From assembly GCA_964450715.1 (NCBI GenBank), contig CAYVFC010000015.1, forward strand, positions 23,656 through 87,655: a stretch of DNA of 64,000 bases. The letters run 5' to 3'. Below are positions 1-8,828 of the stretch, piece after piece. How positions within the stretch are numbered: the stretch's first letter is position 1; every line of letters starts with the position of its first letter. This DNA is from CAYVFC01 sp964450715 (lineage in GTDB: Bacteria > Myxococcota_A > Polyangia > Polyangiales > JAFGIB01). The translations under genes were made by a program, and so were the position numbers. The notes beneath the pieces are model-generated. The model had not been told where the DNA came from and did not search any database. It worked only from the letters and a program-made list of their open reading frames with translations.

Positions 1-652
1 AGCCGTAGAGCAGGGTCAGGCCGAGCGCGAGGCAGGTCGCGGCGGGCAGGGCCCGGCGCAGCGGTCGCTTGCCGAACAGCGCCCGGCCCACCTCGTACAG
101 CGCGCCGTTGACGGCCACGGCCAGGGCCGTCAGCAGGATGGGCCCGCCCAGATCGACCACCTGCAACAGCAGGGGCAGATCGTAGAGGCTGTTGCAGTAG
201 TAGCTGGGAAAGAGCAGGGGGTAGCCGAGCTCGACCGCGCAGAAAGCGGCGACCGCGGTCGGGGTCAGCGGCCAGCCGCGGGCCCGGGCTCGGGCCAGCA
301 GCCAGAAAAAGAGCGCCGGCTGCCCGCCTTGATAGAGATAGACGACGGCCGCGAAGAAGACGCAGGCCGGCAGGGGAAAGCCGGAAAAGTTCTCCAGCAT
401 GCCGACCAGCCAGTAATAGCCGCCGGCGTGGGTGACGAATCCGAAGACGACGCCCACCGCCAGCGCTCGCTTGCCGCTCAGCGCCCGCTCCGCCCCCTGC
501 CCGTCGAGCACGATGAACAGCGGTATCAGCGCCACCAAGCAGAGCGGCCACAGGTCGAAGCCGGCGAAGCCAAGGAAATACAGAGCGCCGGACAGGGCCG
601 CCAGCAGGAACGGCCAGGGGCCGCGTCTCGGATCAGGAAGCCTCTTGATCAC
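1..652 (-). CDS. lnt: Apolipoprotein N-acyltransferase, N-terminal part (runs off left edge)
   Basis: I translated this frame directly. From a GTG at 652 it gives about 217 residues of a multi-pass membrane protein. Late in the fragment it reads ELGYPLLFPSYYCNS, then LLLQVVDLGGPILLTALAV and NGALYE, which fits the conserved block of Lnt after its transmembrane bundle. Lnt adds the third acyl chain to diacylglyceryl lipoproteins at the periplasmic face of the inner membrane. The catalytic Glu/Lys/Cys nitrilase-like domain lies outside the window. The GTG overlaps the end of the Trm112-like gene by 20 bp, which suggests translational coupling. lgt, an earlier step of the same pathway, lies a few hundred bases upstream on the same strand. 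Confidence 0.78.
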   Translation of the reverse strand, partial: MIKRLPDPRRGPWPFLLAALSGALYFLGFAGFDLWPLCLVALIPLFIVLDGQGAERALSGKRALAVGVVFGFVTHAGGYYWLVGMLENFSGFPLPACVFFAAVVYLYQGGQPALFFWLLARARARGWPLTPTAVAAFCAVELGYPLLFPSYYCNSLYDLPLLLQVVDLGGPILLTALAVAVNGALYEVGRALFGKRPLRRALPAATCLALGLTLLYG

Positions 653-824
653 CGAGGGGCCACCGTTTCGCCTCGTCGATGAGCATGTTGGGCAGGCCGT
701 CCTCAAAGGCGTAGAACAGCTGGCAGGCCTCGCAGGCCAGGCCCTCGGGCTCGGCGATCCGTTTCAGCTGACCGTGGCATTTGGGACAGACCAGAAGCTC
801 GATGAGGTCGGGATGCGAGGACAT
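633..824 (-). CDS. Trm112-like zinc-ribbon protein
   Basis: This is a 63-residue protein. The start is the ATG at 824, preceded by GGAGA about 7 nt upstream; a longer in-frame opening to 1007 is arginine-rich and not protein-like. It begins MSSHPDLIELLVCPKCHGQL and continues with CEACQLFYAFEDGLPNML. The CPKC and CEAC pairs form a zinc ribbon typical of the bacterial Trm112/YcaR family. Family members partner with methyltransferases or occur next to cell-envelope genes, and the role here is unknown. It is likely cotranscribed with lnt. Confidence 0.8.
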   Translation of the reverse strand: MSSHPDLIELLVCPKCHGQLKRIAEPEGLACEACQLFYAFEDGLPNMLIDEAKRWPLGDQEAS

Positions 825-1030
825 GGGTTCTCCGGGGTCGAGGCGGGCACACGCTATCACGATCGGGGACGGGGGCAAAAGGCCACGCGGGTTGCCTGCG
901 CCGCGGTGGGGCGCGGGCTCGCGCGTTTCGATCGCTATTATGCTACCTACCTCTCGGCGGGGCGCGGGGAGGCGGGGGCCGGGTCGCGGGGGACGCGCGG
1001 ATTGCATTGTCCCTCTCGTCCCCCCTCCGG

Positions 1031-1117
1031 GTCACCGGAACCGCGCGCTCGAGACTCTCTCCGAGGTTTCGTCGGGCAACAGCTTCCCGAACGTCACCGC
1101 CGCGCGGTTCCGGTGAC
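1031..1117. repeat. Hairpin repeat, copy 1 of 2
   Basis: Perfect 17-bp inverted arms lie at 1031-1047 and 1101-1117 and enclose a 53-bp loop. A homologous element is at 43175-43260, where the arms differ at one base pair (A-T here, G-C there) and pairing is kept. Both copies are followed by CCCGCGTACG. It lies between the Trm112-like gene and lgt; 825-1030 shows no gene. Confidence 0.85.
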
Positions 1118-1166
1118 CCCGCGTACGACCGGCCGTAGCTGCGCAACCAACCTGCAACGCACTGAG

Positions 1167-1266
1167 GTGACCTCGCTAAAAACCGCGGCGACCCGCGATC
1201 TCTACCGTCCGGGGCGCCGCCCCTGCGTCATACGGCAATCGCCGCCGCGGTTTTTCGAGAGGTCAC
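1167..1266. terminator. Long imperfect palindrome overlapping the lgt stop
   Basis: Arms at 1167-1190 and 1243-1266 pair over 24 bp with only a 3-bp central mismatch block, and each carries a run of five A or T. The right arm covers the TGA stop of lgt, so the lgt transcript would end in a strong stem. It may act as a terminator or 3' stabiliser, or be a repeat element that landed at the gene end. Confidence 0.6.
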
Positions 1267-2057
1267 TCGCGGACGGGGGGGAGGAGGGGGAGGAACTTGA
1301 ACCTCTTGGTAAAGAAGAGGAGGTAGGCGCAGAACAATACGATGGGCAGGCTCAGGCACTGGCCCATGGTAAGGGGAAAGCTCTGGTGCAGCACCTGGTA
1401 CTCCTTGACGTACTCCAGCAGGAAACGGGTAGAGAAGTAGAGGAGCAGCAACAGGTAGAGCAGAGACCCCGGTCGCATGCGCTCGGCGTACTTCTTGTTC
1501 AGCCACAGGCCGATGGCCAGGATGGCGAATCCGGTCAGCGCCTCGTAGATCTGGGAAGGGTGTCGGGCGATGCCGTCGCCGCGCTGGTCGAAGATCACGG
1601 CCCAGGGCAGATCGGTCGCCCTGCCCACGATCTCCGAATTGAAGAAGTTGCCGATGCGTACGAAGGGGATCACCCACAGGGCTCCCACCATGGATGCGTC
1701 CGCGTGACGGTGGAACTGCAGCTTCCGGCGCCAGCAGTAGAAGGCCAGCGCCGCGATGGCCCCCAGCCCTCCGCCGTGGCTGGCCAGCCCCTTGCCTATC
1801 TCTACGATCCGGATGGGGTCGTAGATGAAGGAGTAAGGCTCGTAGAAGATCAGGTGGATGAGGTGCGCACCCACGATCATACCCCCGGCGAGCCAGAGGA
1901 TCAGCCGTTCGCCGTCCTGGCGGGCGAGCCCCCGCTGCTCGAACACACGGGGTATAGTGTGCGCGCCCAGCAACACCCCGCTGGCGAAAAAGAGTCCGTA
2001 CCAGCGTATCCCGACCGGACCGATACTGAAGATAACCGGCTCCACGTTCCAGTGCAT
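1263..2057 (-). CDS. lgt: Phosphatidylglycerol--prolipoprotein diacylglyceryl transferase
   Basis: The 264-residue product has the usual Lgt length. It has several transmembrane segments, HGGGLGA at about residues 94-100 and the Lgt signature RIGNFFNSEIVGR at about 134-146, which holds a catalytic arginine. Lgt transfers the diacylglyceryl group of phosphatidylglycerol to the lipobox cysteine of prolipoproteins at the inner membrane. Many genes in this window encode its likely substrates. The start follows the ftsK stop by 9 bp, so the two are probably one transcript. The 3' end lies in a long palindrome. Confidence 0.95.
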   Translation of the reverse strand: MHWNVEPVIFSIGPVGIRWYGLFFASGVLLGAHTIPRVFEQRGLARQDGERLILWLAGGMIVGAHLIHLIFYEPYSFIYDPIRIVEIGKGLASHGGGLGAIAALAFYCWRRKLQFHRHADASMVGALWVIPFVRIGNFFNSEIVGRATDLPWAVIFDQRGDGIARHPSQIYEALTGFAILAIGLWLNKKYAERMRPGSLLYLLLLLYFSTRFLLEYVKEYQVLHQSFPLTMGQCLSLPIVLFCAYLLFFTKRFKFLPLLPPVRE

Positions 2058-2066
2058 GGCTTGCGC

Positions 2067-4559
2067 TCACCTGGGCTGGATTAGTACCTCGCGGCGGCCG
2101 CCGGCCTTTCCGCTCGGCGGTCCCACCACGTTCTGTTTCTCCATCCGTTCCACCAACCTGGCCGCCTTGTTGTATCCGATACTGAGATGGCGCTGCAGGT
2201 GGCTGATGGAACAGTAGCCCGCCTGGGCCACGACGGCCACTGCCTGATCGTAGAGCGCGTTCTCGGCCGGGTCCTTCTCGTCGAGAGCGTCCGGGTCGTC
2301 GTCATCTCGCGGCTTGATGATCTGTTCGTCGTAGACCGGGGCGCCTTGCGCGCGCAGGAACTCGCAGACCTTTCGCACCTCGGTCTCCTGGTCGATGAAG
2401 GCGCTGTGCACCCGCTTGAGATCGCTGCTGCCCGGCATGAGCGCCAGCATATCGCCGTTGCCCAGCAGGTTCTCCGCTCCGTTGCGGCCCAGAATGGTCT
2501 TGGAGTCCTCGCGCTGCGTGACCTTGTAAGCCATGCGGCAGGGGAAGTTGGCCTTGATCATGCCGGTGATGACATCCACGCTGGGCCGCTGCGTGGCCAG
2601 GATGACGTGGATCCCTGCGGCCCGCGCCTTCTGCGCCAGCCGGGCGATTGCCGACTCGACCTCCTTGGCCGCCACCATCATCAGGTCGGAGAACTCGTCC
2701 ACCACCAGCACTACGTGCGGCAGGCTCTCCGGATTCACGGGCTCGTCCGCATTCGGCTCCTCTCCGTCGCACGAACCGGAGAGCCCCGGGCCGCAGTTGC
2801 GCAACAGCTTGGCCTTCGCGATCTTGTTGCGCAGCAGACTGGAGGGCTCCAGCTCGCCCTTCAGCACCTTCTGCACGCGTTCGTTGAACGAGGCGATATT
2901 ACGCACCCCCGCGTCGGCGAACAGCTGGTAGCGCCGCTCCATCTCGTCCACGGCCCAGCGCAGGGCCAGCGCCGCCTTCTTCATGTCCGTGACCACGGGC
3001 AGCAGCATGTGGGGGATGCCGTCGAAGACCTCCAGCTCGACCACCTTGGGATCGATCATCAGCAGGCGCACCTGCTCGGGCGCCTTCTTGTAGAGCAGGG
3101 AGACCAGCATCACGCTCAGCCCCACGCTCTTACCCGAGCCGGTCGCCCCGGCCACCAGCAGGTGCGGCATCCGCGCCAGGTCGCCGAACACCGGACGCCC
3201 GGCGATATCCTTGCCCAGGGCGATGGGCAGCGCGTAGTCGTTCTGCTGCTGCCAGCGCTCGTCCTCCAGCAGCTCGCGCAGGAACACGGTCTTGCGTACC
3301 TTGTTGGGTAGCTCGAAGCCCACCCGCGCCTTGCCCGGAATGGGGGCCACGATCCGCACCTTCTCCGCGGCCAGCGCCAGGGCCAGGTCGTCGGAGAGGT
3401 TGGCGATCTTCGAGATCTTAGTGCCGCTGGCCGGCTCGAACTCGTACATGGTGACGACCGGGCCGGGATGGATCTGATCCACCTTGCCGTTCACCCCGTA
3501 AGCCGCCAGCTTCTCCACCAGCCGGGCCGCATTGGCCTTGAGCGTGGTCTCGTCGATGCAGATGCTGATGTCGTCGCCGCTCGTCAGCAGGTCGGGCGGG
3601 GGCAACACAAAGGGAGCGCCGCCGCCGGTCGCGGCCACCACCTGCGCCTTCTTACCCTTCCCGCGCCGGCTCACCTCCTCGCCGCTCGGCGCCACGATCA
3701 GCGGCCCGGAAACCATGCGGCCGCGCGGTCGACGGATGGAGCGCGCGATCGACGCCCCGGGGGCATCTGTCGGCAACCCGCTCTGCTGCTGCTCGTCGTC
3801 GTCCTCGACCGGTGGGCCTGCCGTCTCCGGCGGATCTTCTTCGTCCTCCGGCTCGGCTCGCCACGGCTCCGATGCCGAGCTGGTTCCCGGAACGATACGC
3901 GGCTCGGCGGCCAGAGCCTTCCGCTCTCGCTCTTCCCGCTCGATGGCCTTGGCTTCGCGCCAGGCCTGCCACATGGCGAGAGCGGCCCGGGTGCTGGCCC
4001 GGGTGCAGTACCGAGCCGCGGCGAGCGTCAAGTTCGCGACCCGACGCGCCATCTCGGCGATGGAGAACGAGGTACGAAGCAAGAGGGTGATCAACAGCAG
4101 GCTCGGCAGAACCACGAACGAGCCGGCCAGCCCCACCAGAGAGCGCATGACCTCGCCGATGACCTCGCCGATGACGCCGCCGGGCAACACCTCCTTAGCG
4201 ATGCTGGAGTCGCGCAACGCCAAGTGCAGCATGGCGCACACCGCGAACATCAACACAAGCATGGAAGAGGCCCTGAGCGCTATCTCGGCCGGGCGGCGGC
4301 GGCCGAACAGGTAGACGGTCCCCAGCAGCAACTCGACCGCGAGCAGATAGGCCCCGAAACCGAAGGCGGCCACCAGGTTACCGGCCAGCAACTCGCCGAT
4401 AGCCCCGATCAGGTTTCCGCCGTCGCGCTGAAACGAGAGCAACGAAAGCGAAAGCAAGAGAAAGGCGGCGCCGGTAACCACACCCCAGATCTCATACCTG
4501 CGCATAAATCCAGTGTTCACCTGTCTCGTAGATGTGCGATTTGTCGCCTCCACGCGCAC
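2067..4559 (-). CDS. ftsK: DNA translocase FtsK/SpoIIIE
   Basis: The 830-residue protein has four or so N-terminal transmembrane segments (about residues 23-165) and a charged, low-complexity linker. The RecA-like motor has Walker A GATGSGKS near residue 470 and Walker B LVVDEFSDL near 617. A C-terminal winged-helix gamma domain (about 768-825) would read polar KOPS sites. It pumps chromosome ends through the division septum. The GTG start at 4559 is preceded by GGGAG at good spacing; an in-frame ATG at 4505 lacks a ribosome site. lgt follows after 9 bp. Confidence 0.95.
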   Translation of the reverse strand: MRVEATNRTSTRQVNTGFMRRYEIWGVVTGAAFLLLSLSLLSFQRDGGNLIGAIGELLAGNLVAAFGFGAYLLAVELLLGTVYLFGRRRPAEIALRASSMLVLMFAVCAMLHLALRDSSIAKEVLPGGVIGEVIGEVMRSLVGLAGSFVVLPSLLLITLLLRTSFSIAEMARRVANLTLAAARYCTRASTRAALAMWQAWREAKAIEREERERKALAAEPRIVPGTSSASEPWRAEPEDEEDPPETAGPPVEDDDEQQQSGLPTDAPGASIARSIRRPRGRMVSGPLIVAPSGEEVSRRGKGKKAQVVAATGGGAPFVLPPPDLLTSGDDISICIDETTLKANAARLVEKLAAYGVNGKVDQIHPGPVVTMYEFEPASGTKISKIANLSDDLALALAAEKVRIVAPIPGKARVGFELPNKVRKTVFLRELLEDERWQQQNDYALPIALGKDIAGRPVFGDLARMPHLLVAGATGSGKSVGLSVMLVSLLYKKAPEQVRLLMIDPKVVELEVFDGIPHMLLPVVTDMKKAALALRWAVDEMERRYQLFADAGVRNIASFNERVQKVLKGELEPSSLLRNKIAKAKLLRNCGPGLSGSCDGEEPNADEPVNPESLPHVVLVVDEFSDLMMVAAKEVESAIARLAQKARAAGIHVILATQRPSVDVITGMIKANFPCRMAYKVTQREDSKTILGRNGAENLLGNGDMLALMPGSSDLKRVHSAFIDQETEVRKVCEFLRAQGAPVYDEQIIKPRDDDDPDALDEKDPAENALYDQAVAVVAQAGYCSISHLQRHLSIGYNKAARLVERMEKQNVVGPPSGKAGGRREVLIQPR

Positions 4560-4868
4560 GTCTCCCTACATGCGGAGCCTCCCACGCGGCAACTGGAGCG
4601 TCAACATTTCGGCGAGGCGGGAGCGAGCGCCGTCTCGACCGTTTTCCTCAGATTTTCGGCCTGTTGCACATCAGCGATAGGAGCGAGTGAGCGGCTGTGG
4701 TAAACCGGCCTTTCCGCGGAGCGGCCGAAACGAGGACGCGGGACTTCAGTATTGATCGAAAAGGAGAATTCTTACACTATCGTGACCTCCTGCGAGATTC
4801 CTACTTGGGGTGTTCGCGCCAGGATATCGTTTCGCCTGGGTACCGCGCGCGACACGTGATGAAGGACT
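4560..4868. other. Divergent intergenic region
   Basis: This 309-bp gap separates ftsK (minus) from the HEAT-like lipoprotein gene (plus) and should hold both promoters. A weak sigma70-like pair, TTGATC at 4752-4757 and TACACT at 4773-4778 with 15-bp spacing, faces the plus-strand gene. No convincing gene or RNA was seen. Confidence 0.35.
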
Positions 4869-6497
4869 ATGCGACCGCAACGACTCAACCAGCCCATTAC
4901 CGTAGCCCTCGCGCTGTGCATGGGCGTTTTTTGCGCCTCCTGCCGCGTTTCGAACGACGACCTCGATACCTGGAAAGGCACGGTCAAGGGTCCGGGCAAG
5001 ATCCTGGCCGTGATGCTGGCGGACAAGTATGATCTCGGGTTGCGCCAGCACGCCGCGTGGACCCTGATCGATATGGAGCGGCAAGACGTCGACGGCCTCA
5101 CCGAGCTTCAGCGCTCTATCCAGAAGCTGGACGAGGAGACGCGGAAGCAGATTATCCAGGGTCTCTTACCCCGGCTGGAAGAGAGGCTGAAGGAAGAGAC
5201 CAATCCCGACGACGAGGATCCGAGCATGGGAGCGCCTCCCTTCCAGGTCCGCGCCAAGGACGCCGCGTTCATGCTCGCCGGATTCGCCGACCGCGAGGCG
5301 CGGGCGCAGCTCACCAAGGCGATCATCCACTGGTACGTGGAGGACTTCGAACGGCGTAGCCTGGCCGGCAACTTCAGCGCGGAGCAGGTCGTGCGCGGGC
5401 TGGGTGCGCCGGCCGCTGGCGTGCTGGTCGGTGCGCTGTCGGCCAAGCTGCCGCAGCAGGCACTGATCAAGCTCTCGGAGCTGATCGGTCAGTTGGGCAG
5501 CCCCGAGGCCAAGAAGAAGGCCGGCCAGCGGCTGGTACAGATCGAAAGCGAGATGCAGGGCGAGGGGTTCCGGAAGTGGCTGCGCGAGGGCATCACCGAA
5601 CAGCTATCCGGCAAGGGGAGCAAGCTGGACCAGAGTATTGTGCTGAGGGCCGTCGAGCGCAACCAGCACAAGTTCGCCATCGAGGGAGCGATCCCCGCCA
5701 TGAAGTTCCTGGCCAGCCAGAAGTCAGTCGCGCAGAGGCTGGTGGCGATCGCTTCCACGAAACAGGTCGATACCGCCATTTTACGGCAACGCGTCAACGC
5801 GGTGCCGGGCCTGGACGGGCCGGCCCGGACCAAGCTCCTGCAAGACATCGCCGCCTCCTCCATCGGTCAGCTGAACGAGAGGCGCGTAGCGGCGCTACAA
5901 GCGCTGGAGGGCAATGCGCTCAAGGAGGATCTCAAGCCGCTGCTGGACCTGGCCCTCGATACCGGCAGTCCGGCGGCCGTGCGCGACTACGCTTTCGACC
6001 GCGTGGGCGACATCCGCAGCCCGGAGGCCGTCGCTCCCATGTGGGCGCTGGTCCAGGACGCGAAGAACAACCGCCTGCGCTGGCGCGCCGGAGAGTTGGT
6101 GCTCGCCATCGGCGGAAACCGCGTCCTCTCTGAGTTCTTCGCCAAGCTGCCCTCGAGCGGAAAGGTGACCTACGAGCCTGAGGAGCTAGAGGGGTATGCT
6201 TCCCGCCTGAGCCAGATGAACCCGTTGCCCCGGGAGGCGGCTAAAGCACAGCTGAGCTCCCCGGACTGGTGGGACCGGGTGATCGCCATCAAGTTTCTGG
6301 AGCGCAGGGGGACCGAAAAGGACGTCGCTTTGCTGCAGCGATTACAAAACGACGACGCCGAGGTAGAAGGCAAGGGATGGCCCAAGGGCGAAACGGTGGG
6401 TAAAGTCGCCAAGAGCGCCCTGGCTTCCCTGCAAGAGAGTCTGAAGCAGGCTGCCTCGTCGTCAGCCGAGAATAAGAAGACCCCGGGGAAGAAGTAG
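4869..6497 (+). CDS. HEAT-repeat-like lipoprotein
   Basis: The 542-residue protein has an N-terminal hydrophobic segment ending in a lipobox-like FCASC, with the acceptor Cys near residue 25. The rest is helical and alanine/leucine-rich, with repeating helical pairs such as ADKYDLGLRQHAAWTLIDM and IRSPEAVAPMWALVQDAKNNR, which resemble HEAT or PBS-lyase-type scaffolding repeats. The C-terminus is Lys/Ser-rich. No catalytic motif is visible. It probably serves as an envelope scaffold. AAGG lies just upstream of the ATG. The FHA gene follows after 32 bp and may be cotranscribed. Confidence 0.7.
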   Translation: MRPQRLNQPITVALALCMGVFCASCRVSNDDLDTWKGTVKGPGKILAVMLADKYDLGLRQHAAWTLIDMERQDVDGLTELQRSIQKLDEETRKQIIQGLLPRLEERLKEETNPDDEDPSMGAPPFQVRAKDAAFMLAGFADREARAQLTKAIIHWYVEDFERRSLAGNFSAEQVVRGLGAPAAGVLVGALSAKLPQQALIKLSELIGQLGSPEAKKKAGQRLVQIESEMQGEGFRKWLREGITEQLSGKGSKLDQSIVLRAVERNQHKFAIEGAIPAMKFLASQKSVAQRLVAIASTKQVDTAILRQRVNAVPGLDGPARTKLLQDIAASSIGQLNERRVAALQALEGNALKEDLKPLLDLALDTGSPAAVRDYAFDRVGDIRSPEAVAPMWALVQDAKNNRLRWRAGELVLAIGGNRVLSEFFAKLPSSGKVTYEPEELEGYASRLSQMNPLPREAAKAQLSSPDWWDRVIAIKFLERRGTEKDVALLQRLQNDDAEVEGKGWPKGETVGKVAKSALASLQESLKQAASSSAENKKTPGKK

Positions 6498-6529
6498 CGA
6501 GTCAACCGCAAGAGTAACAAGAAGACGCG

Positions 6530-7336
6530 ATGACACGGCAGTCCGAAAACAAGAAAACGGTCCGGCATTTCCAGTGCAGAGACTACCTCTGGGATGTATT
6601 CGAGCAGATGAGCGCCGAGCTCGAGTGCTCGACGGACTATCTGATCAACGAAGCGATGCGGCAGTACGCCCGTTCGCGCAACTACGGTACCAACCGGTCG
6701 ACGCAGCAGCCGCGGGAGCACAGCGCACCGCCGCCGCCGCCGCCGCCGCGAAGCGCCCCCGCACCCGGACCGAGTGGAGGCGGCGCCATCCCGTCACTAC
6801 GTTCCGGAGTCGGGAGGCCTCCGCTTCCCTCGCCTCCGGCGCCTACTGCCAGAAAGCCGGAAGCGCCTCGTTACCAGGCGCGATCCTCGGCGGCCTATGC
6901 CCCCCCGGCCCCGCGAGCGCCGTCGGTTCCGCCGCCGCCGCCGCCGGTCCGACCGCAGCAACAGATGGGGATGTCACGGCCGCGGGTTTCTTCCCCGCCT
7001 CCGCTCCCGGGCACCAGTAGAGGGGGAGCGGCCGCGGTCGCGCAGCGCGCCTACCGGCCACCGCTGTACGTGATCTTCAACAACCAGAGGATTCCGGTCA
7101 CCAAGGACGAGTTCGTCATCGGTCGCAGTGCCAAGGCCGCTGACCTACCCATCAAGGACGGCAACATCTCCCGGCGCCATGCCGCGGTGGTCTTCCAGGA
7201 CGGCCTTTTCTATATAAAGGATCTGGGAAGTACCAACGGCATCGAGTTCCAGGGCCGCAACATCGACTCGAAATCCATCGACGAGGGCGACATCTACCGC
7301 CTCTGCGACTACGAGCTGCGCTTCACCTACCGGTAA
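6530..7336 (+). CDS. FHA-domain protein with helical N-terminus and proline-rich linker
   Basis: The 268-residue protein has three parts. Residues 1-55 contain TVRHFQCRDYLWDVFEQM and ECSTDYLINEAMRQYARSR, which look like a ribbon-helix-helix fold. Residues about 60-175 are very rich in proline and serine. The C-terminal FHA domain shows FVIGRSAKAADL, ISRRHAAVV and DLGSTNGIEFQG, the phosphothreonine-binding GR, SxxH and N-G landmarks. FHA domains read phosphorylated partners of Ser/Thr kinases; a kinase is encoded at 27.9-31.7 kb, but a link is only inference. Confidence 0.85.
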   Translation: MTRQSENKKTVRHFQCRDYLWDVFEQMSAELECSTDYLINEAMRQYARSRNYGTNRSTQQPREHSAPPPPPPPRSAPAPGPSGGGAIPSLRSGVGRPPLPSPPAPTARKPEAPRYQARSSAAYAPPAPRAPSVPPPPPPVRPQQQMGMSRPRVSSPPPLPGTSRGGAAAVAQRAYRPPLYVIFNNQRIPVTKDEFVIGRSAKAADLPIKDGNISRRHAAVVFQDGLFYIKDLGSTNGIEFQGRNIDSKSIDEGDIYRLCDYELRFTYR

Positions 7337-7344
7337 GGACGGAA

Positions 7345-7454
7345 GGCAGGGGGCAAGCCCCGCCCCTCCCCTACGCTTCGCGTTTTCAACAGGTAGGGGC
7401 GGGCCTGGCGCCCGCCCGGCCTTTCGCTGACGGCAGGGGGCAAGCCCCGCCCCT
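7345..7454. repeat. GC-rich dispersed repeat (GTAGGGGCGGGC type)
   Basis: A direct repeat of about 23 bp, beginning GGCAGGGGGCAAGCCCC, occurs at 7345-7367 and 7432-7454. Between them a GGTAGGGGCGGGC...GCCCGCCC hairpin lies at 7392-7421. A related pair is found at 43299-43395. Both lie between convergent genes, here the FHA and radical SAM genes, and could act as terminators. Confidence 0.75.
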
Positions 7455-7470
7455 ACGGCGGCTGCCCTCT

Positions 7471-8766
7471 TCAGAACTGAATCGTCTTCTGGCGGTGGTC
7501 GAGATCGGCCAAGTGCTGGCGGTTCCGGTAGAACTGCTTCCAGAGGTAGAAGTAACCCTCCAGCAGCCGCTCCGGGGTCATCTGGGACGGACGGAAGACC
7601 ACGTTTGCATCGTTGTATTGCGACCAGTCGCGGTGCAGGATGCGACCCTGCTCGTTCAACTCATGCCAGGTCGGGGTGCCGGGATAGGGAGTGCGGATGG
7701 CGATCTCGGCCTTGCGCAGGCCGCTGGCCTCGCCGAATTCCAGGATGCGGTCGAAGGCACCCTCGTCGTCCTCGTCGTTGCCGATCAGGAAGGAGGTGTA
7801 CGGCTCGATGTCGTGGTCGAAGCTCTTCTGCACGGCGTCCAGCGCCCGCTGCCAGGCCTTGGGGTCTTTTCCCGTGAACGCATTGCGGGTTACCGGATCG
7901 AAGCCTCCCACCAGGTAGAACATCCGGATCCCCACCCGTCGCATACGCTCCAGGAAAGAAGCCGGCGTGGTGAGGATGAGCGGCATGCTGGTACCCAGGT
8001 AGCTCACCGAGGCCTCTTCGCTCCGCTCGGCCAGCGTATCCAGCAACCGGCCGAAGCTTCGGCGCGCTCCCGAGCCGAAGAAGAAGCTGGTGTCCTCGGT
8101 CAACGAGGCCAGTTTGCCCCGGGCGCCCAGCTGATCGATCTGCCCCAGCGCGTGCTCGAGCGGCATGTGGCGCAGGGTCTTGCCCATGTAATGCGGGATC
8201 ACGCAGGCCACGCACTCGAAGGGGCAGCCCCGCGAGATCTGTACCGGGTAGTCATCAGGGCTGAAAGCGCGCCCTTCCTTTTCCATGTAGAGGTCGACCC
8301 GCGGCAGCGGCAGCGTCTCCAGGTCGACCGGCTCGGTCGCCCGATAAACCGGCTGCAGCTGGCCGGCCGCCGCGTCCCCGAGAACCCGCGGCCATACCGC
8401 CTCGCCCTCGCCGACGACCACCGCGTCCGCGTGTGGGGCGCATGCCTCGGGCATCATGCTGGGAAAGATGCCCCCCATCACCACCCGGCGGCCCCGAGCC
8501 CGAAAGGCGTCCCCGAGCTCTAGGGCACGATTGGCCGCCGCCGTAAAGAAGGAGATCGCTACCAGATCTACCTCCTCGTCCAGCCCCACGTCCTCCAGCC
8601 GGTCGTCCCGGAAGTCGATCTCCCATTCGGGAGGCGTCACTGCCGCCAGGTAAGCGATACCCAGCGAGGGAGGCCCCAGGTACTCGTTGGCGGGCACGAA
8701 CTGTAACAGCTCGGGATGGGCCTCGGCGTGTCGCTGAAAACGCGGATAGATGAAGCGCAGCTTCAT
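7471..8766 (-). CDS. B12-binding-domain radical SAM protein
   Basis: The start chosen is the internal ATG at 8766 (MKLRFIYPRF), giving 431 residues; an upstream opening to 8808 looks non-native. An N-terminal cobalamin-binding-like Rossmann half (about residues 40-130, with GIFPSMMPEACAPHADAVVVGEGE) is followed by a radical SAM domain with CPFECVAC, the CxxxCxxC iron-sulfur motif. Later SFLIGNDEDDEG and YPGTPTWHEL are typical of class B-like family members. Such enzymes methylate or rearrange unactivated carbons. It follows the ACP and acyl-CoA dehydrogenase genes on the same strand, so an acyl-ACP substrate is plausible but unproven. Confidence 0.85.
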   Translation of the reverse strand: MKLRFIYPRFQRHAEAHPELLQFVPANEYLGPPSLGIAYLAAVTPPEWEIDFRDDRLEDVGLDEEVDLVAISFFTAAANRALELGDAFRARGRRVVMGGIFPSMMPEACAPHADAVVVGEGEAVWPRVLGDAAAGQLQPVYRATEPVDLETLPLPRVDLYMEKEGRAFSPDDYPVQISRGCPFECVACVIPHYMGKTLRHMPLEHALGQIDQLGARGKLASLTEDTSFFFGSGARRSFGRLLDTLAERSEEASVSYLGTSMPLILTTPASFLERMRRVGIRMFYLVGGFDPVTRNAFTGKDPKAWQRALDAVQKSFDHDIEPYTSFLIGNDEDDEGAFDRILEFGEASGLRKAEIAIRTPYPGTPTWHELNEQGRILHRDWSQYNDANVVFRPSQMTPERLLEGYFYLWKQFYRNRQHLADLDHRQKTIQF

Positions 8767-8828
8767 AGCGGGAAGCGAGGCTCTAGCCCGGATCGGGGTT
8801 ATTGGCAACCCGTCTGCGTCACGGGGAG

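Noticed and set aside
7395..7424. GC hairpin as a classical rho-independent terminator
   Set aside because: No T-run follows the stem, so I list it as a repeat only.
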